DNA of 64,000 bases from Saltatorellus ferox (GCA_007751475.1 CP036434.1:1488001-1552000); one strand, 5' to 3'. Positions 26,859-36,033 are shown, counted from the first letter of the stretch. A program made the numbers and translations. The notes: generated by a model from the sequence alone, not told the origin.

Positions 26859-27545
26859 ATGCACGTTTGCCTGATCGACGACGACCCGCGCCTGCTCGAA
26901 ACCCTCCAGCGGGGGTTCCATGACCTGAATCACACCTGCGAGGTGTTTTCTTCGCCCGAGGAAGGGCTAGCGCGCCTCACGGGGACCGACGTGGAGGAGC
27001 CGGACGTGCTCCTCCTCGACGTCATGATGCCCCGGGTGAGCGGCTGGGAGATCCTGGAGAGGATCCGCGCCACGGGCCGCAAGACGCCCGCGCTCTACCT
27101 CACGGCGCGCCAGGAGGTCGAGGATCGGGTCCATGGCCTGGAGCTCGGGGCCGACGACTACGTCATCAAGCCCTTCGCCTTCACCGAACTCATGGCCCGC
27201 ATCCGGGCGGTGCTCCGCCGGCATGGCTATCAAGAGGCCATCGAGATCGGGCCGCTCATCATCCACCGCAACCGGCCCAAGGTCGAGTGCGCCGGGCGTC
27301 AGGTCGAGGTCAGTCCCCGCGAGCACGCCTTCCTGGAGCTGCTGGCGTCTCATCCCGGCGAGACGTTCAGCCGCACGGACCTGCTCCAGAAGCTCTGGGA
27401 CCTTCACTTCGACCCGGGTACGAACATCGTCGAGGTCCTCGTGGCGCGCCTGCGCCGGAAGCTCGGCACCGGCGGGTCCGGGATCATCGAAACGGTGATC
27501 CGGCAGGGCTACCGCATCTCGCTTCCCGAGGAGCCCACCGAGTGA
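26859..27545 (+). CDS. OmpR/PhoB-family response regulator of a two-component system
   Basis: This is a 228-residue protein. The ATG at 26859 follows GGAG at 26850-26853. The receiver domain has acidic residues D7-D9, phosphoacceptor D54 in 'VLLLDVMMP', T82 and K104 ('YVIKPFAF'). The C-terminal winged helix ('VSPREHAFLELLASHPGETF', 'VEVLVARLRRKLG', 'IETVIRQGYRIS') binds DNA. The stop overlaps the GTG start of the sensor kinase by GTGA, so both are made together. The kinase's periplasmic loop suggests an envelope signal; the regulon is unknown. Confidence 0.95.
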   Translation: MHVCLIDDDPRLLETLQRGFHDLNHTCEVFSSPEEGLARLTGTDVEEPDVLLLDVMMPRVSGWEILERIRATGRKTPALYLTARQEVEDRVHGLELGADDYVIKPFAFTELMARIRAVLRRHGYQEAIEIGPLIIHRNRPKVECAGRQVEVSPREHAFLELLASHPGETFSRTDLLQKLWDLHFDPGTNIVEVLVARLRRKLGTGGSGIIETVIRQGYRISLPEEPTE

Positions 27546-29083
27546 CCGAGATCAAATCGACCGCCAGCCGCGGCTGGAGCGTCCGTGGGCGCCTGACCCT
27601 CTGGATCATGACGGGAGCCCTCGCGCTCGTCCTCCTGAGCACCCTTTTCTCGCTCTGGCAGACGCGGGAGTCTCTCCGTCGGGAGATGCGATCGCTGGCC
27701 GTCGAGGAGATGGCAGAGATCTCCTCCAGCTGCCTGACCGGGCCGATGACGGACGAGCGCTTCGCAGAGATCTGCGCCGAGCACAACCGTCACCACCCGG
27801 AGTTCGAAATCCGATGCCGTGCGTGGTCCGTGAGCGAGATGCGCTGGATCGGCGAAGGCGGCGGCCGGCCCTCCCTGGAGCTCCCGCCCGCGGGGCCGGC
27901 TCCGATCGGCTACGGGGCCTCGCTCTCCACGCCGTACCAGTTCCTTCGAACGAGGCTGGCTCCCCGGTCCTTCACGCAAGCCGAAGCGGGCGACGACTTC
28001 CTGCGCGCCTCCGGAGCGGGCCTCGTCCTCGAGCTTCTCATCGACGGAGCCAAGCGAGAGGAGCAGCTCGCCAAGACCTCATCCGTCTTCGTGCTGATCG
28101 CGCTCTTGATCGCGGCGGCGATGGTGGCCTCGGGCATCGTCTTCGCCAATCGGCTGGCGCGATTGCTCTCGCAGGTCGCTGACTCCGCGCACGCGGCGCG
28201 GCTCGGCGGGAGCCCGGAAACCGGGTCGCTCGTGGGCGCTCCTCGGAAAGTGCGGGCGGTGGCCGAAGCGTTCCAGAGCAGCGTCGCCCACATGCAGGAA
28301 GAGCACGCGCGCAACATCCTCATGACCGCGGGGCTGGCCCACGAACTGCGGTCACCGCTTCACAACATGATGACGGAGGCAGAGATCGCGCTCCTCCGTC
28401 CGCGAGAGAACGACGAGTACCGGCGGATCGTAGGACGGCAGCTGCACGAGATGAAGGAGTTCGCCCTCGTGGTGGACAATCTCATCACCATGACGGCGCT
28501 CCGCGACACGAAGGGGATGGAGCGCAAGGAGTACTTCGACTTCGGCGACGAGGCCGTCCGTCGCCTCCAGCGCGAGGAGGACCTGGGCGACCAGCGCGGC
28601 GTCGAGGTCGTGGTCCAGCGCAGCGGCGACCTGCGCGTCGCAGGTGATCGCGAAGCGCTCATCCTGATGCTTCGCAATCTCGTCGGCAACGCGATCCGCT
28701 GGACGCCGCCGGAGACCTCCGTCACCGTAACGATGGAAGGCACGCCGGACGAGATCCGGCTCTACGTCGACGACGAGGGGCCTGGTATCCCGAAGGAAGA
28801 ACGCGAGCAGGTCTTCCACGCGTTCCACCAGGGCGCGACGCCCGACGGCCAGCGCGCTGGCTACGGCCTCGGGCTGGCCTTGGCCCGCGCCGCGACCGAG
28901 GCCCACGGCGGGCAGATCCGCGCCGACGAGGCGGAGGGCGGTGGCGCCCGACTGGTCGTTCATCTCCCTCGTTCCGTCAGCGCGGATACGCCGGAAGGCG
29001 ACGAAAAAGACGTCGATCGAGCGGGCGTCCCGGGCGACGGCAGGCGCGGGCCCGCCATCGGGACCGTCCCGGTCAGTGCCTGA
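27542..29083 (+). CDS. Membrane sensor histidine kinase
   Basis: This is a 513-residue protein. The GTG at 27542 is the start because it overlaps the regulator stop (GTGA) and places the first membrane segment ('LTLWIMTGALALVLLSTLF', about 18-36) near the N-terminus. A periplasmic loop of some 140 residues contains Cys64 and Cys92. A second membrane segment ('VFVLIALLIAAAMVASGIVF', about 182-201) leads to a HAMP-like linker. The phosphorylated histidine is H267 in 'GLAHELRSPLHNM'. ATPase motifs are 'LRNLVGNAIRWTPP' (N box), 'VDDEGPGIP' (G1) and 'GYGLGLALA' (G2). A polar tail of about 30 residues follows. It acts on the regulator encoded just upstream. Confidence 0.95.
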   Translation: MTEIKSTASRGWSVRGRLTLWIMTGALALVLLSTLFSLWQTRESLRREMRSLAVEEMAEISSSCLTGPMTDERFAEICAEHNRHHPEFEIRCRAWSVSEMRWIGEGGGRPSLELPPAGPAPIGYGASLSTPYQFLRTRLAPRSFTQAEAGDDFLRASGAGLVLELLIDGAKREEQLAKTSSVFVLIALLIAAAMVASGIVFANRLARLLSQVADSAHAARLGGSPETGSLVGAPRKVRAVAEAFQSSVAHMQEEHARNILMTAGLAHELRSPLHNMMTEAEIALLRPRENDEYRRIVGRQLHEMKEFALVVDNLITMTALRDTKGMERKEYFDFGDEAVRRLQREEDLGDQRGVEVVVQRSGDLRVAGDREALILMLRNLVGNAIRWTPPETSVTVTMEGTPDEIRLYVDDEGPGIPKEEREQVFHAFHQGATPDGQRAGYGLGLALARAATEAHGGQIRADEAEGGGARLVVHLPRSVSADTPEGDEKDVDRAGVPGDGRRGPAIGTVPVSA

Positions 29084-29093
29084 TCTTCGGCCC

Positions 29094-31079
29094 TCAGTCT
29101 TCCATGGCCGCCACGCGGGGCCCCGGGGCGATCTCCGCGTTCAGATGCTTGCTGAACACGTGGGCTCCGCACTGGAAGTAGGCGATACAGCGCTCCCGAA
29201 GACGTTCGCTCGGTAGCTCGATGTCGACCTCGATCTTGGCCCCGCGGGTCTCCACGCGCTGCTCGAGCCCCATGCGGGGGCTCAGGATCGTGAGTACGTC
29301 GTCCTGCAGAAGCCCCAGCTTCTGGTACGTCCCGATGAGTGCGCGCCCGGACTCGGGCGGCGCTGCGAGAACGTCGAAGCCGAAGAACGTCGAGGTGTAG
29401 CTGATCCCGAGGAGCGAGAGCAGCGTCGGCGCGACGTCGATCTGGCTGCAGATGGTCGATACGTACCGCGGCTCCAGATGGGCGGGACAGTAGAAGAAGC
29501 AGGGGATGTGGTAGCGGAACTCCGGAAGGTCCACCTTGCCCGCGCTCGATGCGCAGTGGTCTGCGATGACGACGAAGATCGTGTCGTCGAACCAGCTGTG
29601 GGTGCGCGCGGACTCGAGGAAGTCTCCGATGGCGCGGTCGGTGTACTTCACCGCGCCGTGCCGCCCCTCGCCGGAAGGAAGGTCGATGCGCCCGTCGGGA
29701 TACGTGAACGGCCGATGGTTCGACGTCGTCATCACGTGCAGGAAGAACGGCTTCCCGTCCGCCGCCGATCGATCCGCGGTATCGGCCGCGACGCGGAAGA
29801 GGTCGTCGTCCGACATGCCCCACGCGTTCTCGAATTGGATCGACGCCTTGTCGACCGTGGTCTGGTCGATGATCTCGTAGCCGTTCCCCTGGAAGAACGC
29901 GTTCATGTTGTCGAAGTACCCGCGGCCTCCGTACACGAACTTGGACTCGTAGCCCGCTCCATTCAGGATGTGCCCGAGCGACTGCATGCCGGTTTCGCGT
30001 CCCAGGCGCTTGACCACGGAACGGCCCGGCGTGGGCGGTAGCGAGAGCGTCACGGCCTCCAGGCCGCGGGTGGTCCGCGTGCCGGTCGCGTAGAGGGCGT
30101 CGAAGTTGAGCGACTGCCCGAGCAGCTCATCGATCATCGGGGTCAGGCCGTCCTTGCCGCCGTAGCGCTGGAGATAGTCGGCGCTGAGACTTTCCACCAT
30201 CACGAGGATCACGTTCAGGGGCTTGTCCCTGGGCGGGTTGACGATCCGGCGCTCGAGGTGGAGGAGCTCGGTGCTGAGCGGCGTGGCGTTCGGCTCGGAG
30301 ATCGCCTCGCGGATCTCCGCGTCGACCTTCTCCAGTGGAATGGTCTGGTAGAAGTCGCCGTAGATGAGTTCGTTGTTGCGGAACGCGGCGATGAACTGGT
30401 ACTGGCCGTTGGACGCCAGCTCGGTCTGGTACGGGTTCGCCGAGATGCGGCGGAACGACTGATCCAGGAAGAAGAAGGCGCAGCAGGCTGCGATCACGAC
30501 GGCGGCGGCTCGGGCCCAGCGGGCGCCCACGGTGTCCGGGGCATCGAGGGCCGCCGTCACGGGCTTGCGCACCAGCCAGAAGACGAGCGCCGAGAGGAGT
30601 CCGAGGCCGCCCAGGATGAGCCCCATGGGGTAGGACTCGATGATGTTGTCGATGACCTCGTGGGTGTAGATCAGGTAGTCGACCGCGATGAAGTTGAAGC
30701 GGACGTTGAGCTCATCCCAGAAGAGGACCTCGGCGCAGATCTGGAAACCGACGAAGGCAATCACCCCGACGAGGGCGAACCGGCACAGCCCGCGGACCGG
30801 CTTGCTTCTCCAGAGGCCCTCGGGCAGCAGCGCGATCAGCACGGCGACGGGGGCCGCGGCGAACGCACAGAAGGCGAGGTCGTACACGAGACCGACTCCG
30901 AAGATCCGGAGGAGGTCGACCGGGCTCGCGGCCGTCTCCTTCCAGCTGTAGGCCAGCAGGAGGACGCGCGTGAGGAAGAACGTGCCCAGGGCGAGCAGGG
31001 TCACCTGTGCGATGATCGCGTGGCGACCGAGGCGCGGAAAGCTGAGTTTCGGCGGCATACGGTAGGGGAGAATGGCCAT
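29094..31079 (-). CDS. LtaS-like membrane phosphotransferase (alkaline phosphatase/sulfatase fold)
   Basis: This is a 661-residue protein with an N-terminal block of about five membrane helices (residues 22-205), then a large extracytoplasmic sulfatase-fold domain. Metal and active-site motifs are 'NVILVMVESLSADYL' (E296), the Thr motif 'YATGTRTTRGLEA' (nucleophile probably T336), 'SDDDLF', 'FFLHVMTTSNHRPF' and 'VVIADHCAS'. This matches the LtaS/OpgB/YejM group, which move phosphoglycerol or similar groups onto envelope polymers. Planctomycetes are not known for lipoteichoic acid, so a glycan- or lipid-modifying role is more likely; the substrate is inferred. Its end lies 10 bp from the convergent histidine kinase stop. 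Confidence 0.9.
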   Translation of the reverse strand: MAILPYRMPPKLSFPRLGRHAIIAQVTLLALGTFFLTRVLLLAYSWKETAASPVDLLRIFGVGLVYDLAFCAFAAAPVAVLIALLPEGLWRSKPVRGLCRFALVGVIAFVGFQICAEVLFWDELNVRFNFIAVDYLIYTHEVIDNIIESYPMGLILGGLGLLSALVFWLVRKPVTAALDAPDTVGARWARAAAVVIAACCAFFFLDQSFRRISANPYQTELASNGQYQFIAAFRNNELIYGDFYQTIPLEKVDAEIREAISEPNATPLSTELLHLERRIVNPPRDKPLNVILVMVESLSADYLQRYGGKDGLTPMIDELLGQSLNFDALYATGTRTTRGLEAVTLSLPPTPGRSVVKRLGRETGMQSLGHILNGAGYESKFVYGGRGYFDNMNAFFQGNGYEIIDQTTVDKASIQFENAWGMSDDDLFRVAADTADRSAADGKPFFLHVMTTSNHRPFTYPDGRIDLPSGEGRHGAVKYTDRAIGDFLESARTHSWFDDTIFVVIADHCASSAGKVDLPEFRYHIPCFFYCPAHLEPRYVSTICSQIDVAPTLLSLLGISYTSTFFGFDVLAAPPESGRALIGTYQKLGLLQDDVLTILSPRMGLEQRVETRGAKIEVDIELPSERLRERCIAYFQCGAHVFSKHLNAEIAPGPRVAAMED

Positions 31080-31210
31080 CCCTCGATCTGGTCGAGGGGG
31101 TCGTGCCGATCATCGGTGCTGGATCCTCCAGCACTGCGGCGCGACCTCCACCGGATGGTGGAGGATCAAGCGCTCGATAAGATGACGAGAACGTGACCTT
31201 CCCTGGCCAA

Positions 31211-31281
31211 GCCCGACCGCCGAAAGGTCGGGCATTGCGCAACTGTCATTCGGGGGTCACGGGCATTCCGGAGTCACGGGC
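31211..31281. repeat. Hairpin and 17-bp tandem duplication between two minus-strand genes
   Basis: GCCCGACC (31211-31218) pairs perfectly with GGTCGGGC (31226-31233) across a 7-nt loop. It is followed by two 17-bp tandem units beginning CATTC (31247 and 31264) that share GTCACGGG. The block is downstream of the exonuclease stop and upstream of the LtaS-like gene. It could end the first transcript, but no T-run follows on either strand. Confidence 0.45.
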
Positions 31282-31297
31282 CCCCGACTCTCCCTTA

Positions 31298-32113
31298 TCA
31301 GAGCGCCGGCGCCATGACCTTCTGGATCCGATCCAGCAGGTAGGTCTTCAACATGCCGGTTCGAAGGCACTCGGCCTCGAGGTAGCTCTTCTTGTGGCGT
31401 TCGTACAGGAGACGCGGCATCACCTCCAGCGACGAAGGGACACCGCTGTCGCCGCCGCCATACAGGAGCGTCACTTCGTCACCGTTGCGGAGCGCGTCCT
31501 GGAGCGGCCGGAGCCGCGGCTTCATACGCGCCGGGCCGGGGATGTAGCCCTTGATCGTGACCGGGGTTCCGCACTGCGCCAGGAGTTCCATGGCGGACGT
31601 GGTCTCGGCGCGCTCCGCGCACTCCTCGAGCACCTGCCAGGCCCAAACGGCGTCGGCGAGCGCGCGATGGTGCACCCCCTCGTCGAGGTCGAGGTGCTGG
31701 CACAAGGTCTCGAGCTTGTGGTCCGGGGACTCGGGGATGTGCCTGCGGGCCAGCTTCACCGTGCAGAGGAAGGGAGCAGCGGGGACAGGCGCGCCGGTCC
31801 GTGCGTGCTCGAAGCCGAAGACACGGGCATCGAAGCCAGCGTTGTGCGCGCAGAGCCAGTCATCGCCGACCCACTCCGTGAACCGGGTGAGCGCGTCCTT
31901 CGCCAGCGGGGCGCGGCGGATGTCCTCGTCCGTGATCCCGTGGATCGCCGTCGCTTCCTCGTCGATCTCGACCGCCGGAGCCACGAGCGTTTCGAACTGG
32001 TCGATGACCTCTCCATCTTGAACCCTGATGGCGCCGACCTCGAGGAGATGGGGCGCGCCGGAGAGCGTGGCGGTCTCGGTGTCGACGACGACGATGGAAC
32101 GATCAAGTGGCAT
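31298..32113 (-). CDS. DEDDh 3'-5' exonuclease with WYL-like C-terminal domain
   Basis: This 271-residue protein starts at the ATG at 32113; the frame is open further upstream but nothing there looks coding. The N-terminal 170 residues are a DnaQ-type exonuclease: 'VVDTETA' (D11, E13), 'TAIHGITDEDI', 'CAHNAGFDARVF' (D95), and 'HHRALADA' (H149, D154), completing DEDDh. The last 70 residues ('LQDALRNGDEVTLLYGGGDS', 'RLLYERHKKSYLEAECLRTG', 'KTYLLDRIQKV') resemble the ligand- or nucleic-acid-sensing WYL domain. It is an independent protein rather than the polymerase III epsilon subunit, and a repair or nucleotide-sensing role is inferred. Confidence 0.85.
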   Translation of the reverse strand: MPLDRSIVVVDTETATLSGAPHLLEVGAIRVQDGEVIDQFETLVAPAVEIDEEATAIHGITDEDIRRAPLAKDALTRFTEWVGDDWLCAHNAGFDARVFGFEHARTGAPVPAAPFLCTVKLARRHIPESPDHKLETLCQHLDLDEGVHHRALADAVWAWQVLEECAERAETTSAMELLAQCGTPVTIKGYIPGPARMKPRLRPLQDALRNGDEVTLLYGGGDSGVPSSLEVMPRLLYERHKKSYLEAECLRTGMLKTYLLDRIQKVMAPAL

Positions 32114-32352
32114 GGAGACAGGGGCAGGGACGCGGAGCTCCTGGGCCGCCAGGCCCAATGGAGAGCGGGGGAGGGTAGTCGGAAGGCTCCGGTTCCTCAA
32201 CGCCCTCACGCCCCTGGATGTGCCCTGGATGTTTCCCGATTCGGGCATGGCCCTCCCCAGGGCCCTGGATGGGGGATTCCCCTCGGAATCGGGCCCGAAT
32301 TGGGGGCGGAAAATCGCAGCAGCTGACGCATCACGGCCCATAGTCACGGGCG
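32114..32352. promoter_or_regulatory. Divergent intergenic region with repeated CCTGGATG and a palindrome
   Basis: The 239 bp between the exonuclease and the DCC gene contain GCCCCTGGATG, GCCCTGGATG and GCCCTGGATG near 32210, 32222 and 32262. They also hold the perfect palindrome TCGGGCCCGA (32289-32298) and a nearby CCCGATTCGGG. Both promoters must be here. The repeats could be operator sites, but I see no gene. Confidence 0.35.
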
Positions 32353-32823
32353 ATGGAAGCCCACGTCCCCACGTCGCCGGTCACCGCCGACCACCTGCCG
32401 CTGCTGCTGTTCGACGGCGAGTGCGGCCTTTGCACCTCCTCCGTTCGCTTCATCCTCGATCGCGACCGGACCGGGAAGCTCCGATTCGCCTCTCTGCAGA
32501 GCGACGTGGGCCGCAGCGCCGTGGCGAGTCGCGGGCTCGATCCCGATGAACTCTCGACGCTCGTGCTCATCGACGAGAAGGGAGAGATGTCGGTGCGGAG
32601 CACCGCCGCGCTCCGCGTGGCCTCGGAGCACATGCAGTTCCCGTGGCGCCTCGCCGGCGTCTTCCGGATCGTCCCGAGATTCCTGCGCGACGGCGTTTAT
32701 CGCTGGGTGGCGCGGAATCGGCTGCGCTGGTTCGGGACCTCCGACGCGTGCCAGCTTCCGGCCCCCGGATCCGCCGAGCGCTTCGTCGGGACCGTTCCGG
32801 ACGGCGGATCAGAGGACCTGTAG
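32353..32823 (+). CDS. DCC-family thiol-disulfide oxidoreductase (DUF393)
   Basis: This 156-residue protein carries the family motif DxxCxxC as 'LLLFDGECGLCTSSVRFIL' (D21, C24, C27), followed by 'LRFASLQSDVGR', 'LSTLVLIDEKGEMSVRSTAA' and 'RLAGVFRIVPRFLRDGVYRW', all normal for DUF393. These small thioredoxin-like proteins are thought to act in thiol redox reactions; their substrates are largely unknown. The gene is monocistronic, and its last 15 bases overlap the end of the convergent kinase gene. Confidence 0.9.
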   Translation: MEAHVPTSPVTADHLPLLLFDGECGLCTSSVRFILDRDRTGKLRFASLQSDVGRSAVASRGLDPDELSTLVLIDEKGEMSVRSTAALRVASEHMQFPWRLAGVFRIVPRFLRDGVYRWVARNRLRWFGTSDACQLPAPGSAERFVGTVPDGGSEDL

Positions 32824-34905
32824 CTCGCCGAACTCCGGCAGGCTGCGCAGGACGTCGAGGTCCGTGTTCCGGGTCAGCTCGCCGCGCATGTAGTAGCCGC
32901 GGTCGCGGGCGCTCGTGAGGAGATCGATGGCGCGTCCGAGGTCCTCGGGCTCCTCGATGATCGCGTGCACGCAGGCGGCGTGGAAGCACGTGAAGCCGTC
33001 GCGCGGCGCGATTTCCAGCGCGGCGTTGATCTCGTTGCGCGCCTCGTCCGAGCGGCCGAGTCGCGCGTAGAGCATGGCGGTGTGCAGGCGGCCGTCGATG
33101 TCGTCGGGGACGCGCTTCAGGTGCTTGCGCCCGGCGGCGATACCGCTGTCCGCGGTCTCCAGCGCCTCTTCGTAGCGATCGAGTCGCACGAGCACGCCGT
33201 AGAGGTGATCGTAGGAAGCGATATGCGTCGGCTTGAGGCCGATCGCCTTCTGGAAGAGTCCGGTCGCGCTCTTGAAGTTGCCCTCCCGTGCGTAGATCGA
33301 GCCGAGGAGTCGGTGAGCGAACCACTCTTCCTGGTCACACTGCATCGCGAGGCGGTACTCGCGCTGGGCGTCGTCGAGGTGACCCGAGAGGTGGTTGGCG
33401 AAACCGAGGGCGGTGTGGGCGAGCGCGCAGTTGCTGTCGAGCGTCAGGGCCTTGTCGGCGTTCTCCCGCGCCTCTTCCAGGAAGGTCGGGTCGCCGTCCC
33501 AGAGCAGGTACTTGCGGACCATGGCTTCCCCGAGCACGGCGTAGGCGTTCGCGCTGAAACGGTCGCGCTCTAGCGCCTGGCGCAGGAGGCTCGTCGCGGA
33601 GATCACGTGCTTGGAGCGACCGCGGTGCAGCACCTCGCGGGCGCGCGTCACCAGGCGGCGTGCGTCATCGGCCTTGCGGCTGGAACGGATGGCTGGCATC
33701 TGCGAAGCCTGCATGAGCCTCGCCCGGAGAACGCGCATGCCGGCGCGAACCAGGTCCTCCTGCATGGCCCACTCGTCGTCATCCTTGGAGGTGACGCGGT
33801 CCTTGTGGACGATGCGCCTACCGTCCCGGGAGGTGGTGGTCATGATCTCGAGCCTGCCCACCTTGTTCTCGACCGACAGCGTCGCATCGAGCAGGAAGTC
33901 ATAGGCGGCTCCATCCTCGCGCTCGAAATCGATATGAAGGTTCTTGTTGCGGGCGAGGGCGGCGGCGAGGTCCTTGCGGAGGCCGCCCGCCATGACGCTG
34001 CAGGACGACGGGTCCGCGCCACCGCACGCGATCGGGTTGAGCAGCAGTCTCCCGCTGAGCGCGATCGGTCGAAGCCTGCCGGTGCCGGTCATGTCTCCTT
34101 CGACCCGGCGGAGGTCCTGGAGCGCCTCGGACGCGTCGGCGTAGCGGTCTTCTGGCGCGCCCCGGAGACAGCGCATCAGGAACTCTTCGAGCGGCGGCGG
34201 GAAGCCCGAGCGGACCTCGGAAGGGCGCTTGCGGGGCGGCCCGTCGAGGATCGCCATGCAGACCTCGGGGAAGGAATCTCCCGGATAGGGGAGGGCCCGC
34301 GTCATGACGTGATAGAGCACCGACCCCAGCGAGAAGATATCGCTGCGAGCGTCGAGTTCGTCGCCGCGGACCTGCTCCGGGCTCATGTAGAGGACGGTGC
34401 CGACCAGCATGCCGTGCTGGGTGATGCTGGCCTCGTCGGCCGCGCGCGCGATGCCGAAGTCGAGCAGCTTCAGGTTGCCATCGTCCTTCAGGAGAATGTT
34501 GGCGGGCTTGAGGTCGCGGTGGATCAGCTGGCCGAGGTGAACGACCTCCAAGGCGGCGCAGAGCTGGAGCGCGACCCGCAGGCACTCCTCGTACCCGAGG
34601 CTCTGATCCTTGATGATCTTGTCGAGGGTCCGGCCCTCGAGGTACTCCATCGCGATGTACGACGTGCCTTCGAAGCGGTCGTACTCGAAGATCGTGGCGA
34701 TGTGCGGGTGATCCAGCTTGGAGGTGTGCTTGGCCTCGCGATGGAAGCGCTGGTCGGCCTGGGGGTCGATCTCCGCGTGTTGACGCAGGATCTTGAGTGC
34801 GACGGTCCGCCCCAGCTTGGTGTCGACCGCCCGGTAGACCTCGCTGAGGGGGCCCTCACCGAGTCGGTCGGTGGCGGGGTCGAAGTCGAAGTGGGCGAAG
34901 CGCAT
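32809..34905 (-). CDS. Cytoplasmic Ser/Thr protein kinase with C-terminal TPR repeats
   Basis: This is a 698-residue Hanks-type kinase. Glycine loop 'RLGEGPLSEVY' (14-24), catalytic K38 in 'VALKIL', 'HRDLKPANILL' (129-139), 'DFG' (149-151) and 'VLYMSPEQVRGDELDARSDI' are all intact, so it should be active. A central region of about 150 residues (270-420) includes 'RPIALSGRLLLNPIACGG' and resembles adenylate-cyclase-associated or TolB-like sensor regions. Residues 430-690 form about six TPR units ('CALAHTALGFANHLSGHLDD', 'EWFAHRLLGSIYAREGNF'). Unlike the kinase at 2259 it has no membrane segment. TPRs imply protein partners. Its end overlaps the convergent DCC gene by 15 bp. Confidence 0.93.
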   Translation of the reverse strand: MRFAHFDFDPATDRLGEGPLSEVYRAVDTKLGRTVALKILRQHAEIDPQADQRFHREAKHTSKLDHPHIATIFEYDRFEGTSYIAMEYLEGRTLDKIIKDQSLGYEECLRVALQLCAALEVVHLGQLIHRDLKPANILLKDDGNLKLLDFGIARAADEASITQHGMLVGTVLYMSPEQVRGDELDARSDIFSLGSVLYHVMTRALPYPGDSFPEVCMAILDGPPRKRPSEVRSGFPPPLEEFLMRCLRGAPEDRYADASEALQDLRRVEGDMTGTGRLRPIALSGRLLLNPIACGGADPSSCSVMAGGLRKDLAAALARNKNLHIDFEREDGAAYDFLLDATLSVENKVGRLEIMTTTSRDGRRIVHKDRVTSKDDDEWAMQEDLVRAGMRVLRARLMQASQMPAIRSSRKADDARRLVTRAREVLHRGRSKHVISATSLLRQALERDRFSANAYAVLGEAMVRKYLLWDGDPTFLEEARENADKALTLDSNCALAHTALGFANHLSGHLDDAQREYRLAMQCDQEEWFAHRLLGSIYAREGNFKSATGLFQKAIGLKPTHIASYDHLYGVLVRLDRYEEALETADSGIAAGRKHLKRVPDDIDGRLHTAMLYARLGRSDEARNEINAALEIAPRDGFTCFHAACVHAIIEEPEDLGRAIDLLTSARDRGYYMRGELTRNTDLDVLRSLPEFGELQVL

Positions 34906-35100
34906 TGGGCGGACAGGATAGTGAGGGGGAGGCCTGGAGCGTCCTACGAATCAAGTCCGTTGCTCCTGCGGGGTCACCCACTTTTTGTCGGTTTGCTGAC
35001 GTGGCCCTTACATCGGGGGAGAAAGCGACCTCTACCGGAGATCGGCGGTCGCAGGGCGCGGGGTGAATCGGATCGAGCGCAAAGCCGCTCCAGGGTCAGG

Positions 35101-35160
35101 AATGGGCCGGAATGGCCCGGAATGGCCCGGAATGGCCCGGAATGGCCCGGAATGGCCAGG
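35101..35160. repeat. 10-bp tandem repeat, six units
   Basis: Six consecutive 10-bp units of AATGGCCCGG. Units 2-5 are perfect, the first has one change (AATGGGCCGG) and the last one change (AATGGCCAGG). The array is 43 bp upstream of the ATG at 35203 and inside the region between two divergent genes. Each unit contains GGCC; the array can expand or contract by slippage and so vary promoter spacing. Confidence 0.9.
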
Positions 35161-35202
35161 GGTGGGGGGGACACGGGCCGCCTGATCGGACAGGATGAGG
35201 GC

Positions 35203-36033
35203 ATGGCGCCCCGCAACGAGACTGACCCGGCCGATCCCGCTGGTCCCACGGATTCGTCCGCCGCCGCCCCTCGCCGGGCGGCCCGGCCCCGCGCGGCGGC
35301 CGCCCTGCCGCCGCTGGAGCCCTTCGTCTCCTGGGATTTCGAGGCGCTCCGGCCGCCTCGGTCCCGGTCGGCGGACTACAACGAGCAGCGGCTCGCAGCC
35401 CGGAGGCGGCTCGAAGCCATCGCCAAGCACGCGGCCAAGGCGGCGCCCAAGGAGGTAAAACTCGAGGTCCGGACCTCGATCCACAACCCTTTCCCTGCGG
35501 TCAACGGCGGGCGGGTCGAGCGCCTCTGGGCCTACGTGACCCGTGACAAGGCGGCCAAGGCTCGCCTCCGGAAGACCCTGGGCGCCGACCTCGCCAAGGA
35601 TCTCGACCAGGCCTACAAGAACGGCTACCTGTGCGTGGCGCTCGAGGCGGACGCGCTGGAGGTCAGCTTCCGGATCCACCAGGACGGCTGGTACGACGGG
35701 CGCAACCTTGTGAAGCGCGTGACCGCGGAGGGCGTGAAGCCTCTCCTCGCGATCCTGAACGATCTCGACGGCTACCGGCTGCAGCTCGCCGACTGGAAGG
35801 GCGAGTGGATCTGCGGCGAGATGGGGCCCGAGAAGCTCGAGGAGTTCTTCAAGTACTACGAGCCCGGCGAGCATCTCCTGTCGGTCCAGCGCCGCTGGCC
35901 CGCGACCGAAGCCGTGCGCAGCGCGCTCTTGACGCCGGAGGTGCCGCCGGTGCTGGTGGAGGAGCTTCAGCGGCTCCTGCCCGTCTTCCGATACGCGATG
36001 TGGTCCAAGGAGGCCGACTTCTTGTTCGGCTAG
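35203..36033 (+). CDS. Uncharacterised cytoplasmic protein
   Basis: This is a 276-residue protein with no recognised family. The ATG at 35203 is preceded by GGATGAGGG and starts an Ala/Pro-rich disordered leader of some 40 residues. The rest is a compact alpha/beta domain: 'SWDFEALRPPRS', 'LEVRTSIHNPFPAVNGGRV', 'LWAYVTRDKAAKARL', 'GYLCVALEADALEVSFRIHQ', 'LLAILNDLDGYRLQLADW' and 'LRRLLP'-like helices at the end. There is no signal peptide or membrane segment. The pattern of a strand-rich core with many Lys/Arg/Glu gives no catalytic motif. It is followed after 10 bp by the sulfatase-fold lipoprotein gene and may share its transcript. The tandem repeat lies in its promoter region. Confidence 0.75.
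   Translation: MAPRNETDPADPAGPTDSSAAAPRRAARPRAAAALPPLEPFVSWDFEALRPPRSRSADYNEQRLAARRRLEAIAKHAAKAAPKEVKLEVRTSIHNPFPAVNGGRVERLWAYVTRDKAAKARLRKTLGADLAKDLDQAYKNGYLCVALEADALEVSFRIHQDGWYDGRNLVKRVTAEGVKPLLAILNDLDGYRLQLADWKGEWICGEMGPEKLEEFFKYYEPGEHLLSVQRRWPATEAVRSALLTPEVPPVLVEELQRLLPVFRYAMWSKEADFLFG

Noticed and set aside
35101..35160. CRISPR array
   Set aside because: The repeat unit is 10 bp with no spacers, so it is a simple tandem repeat.
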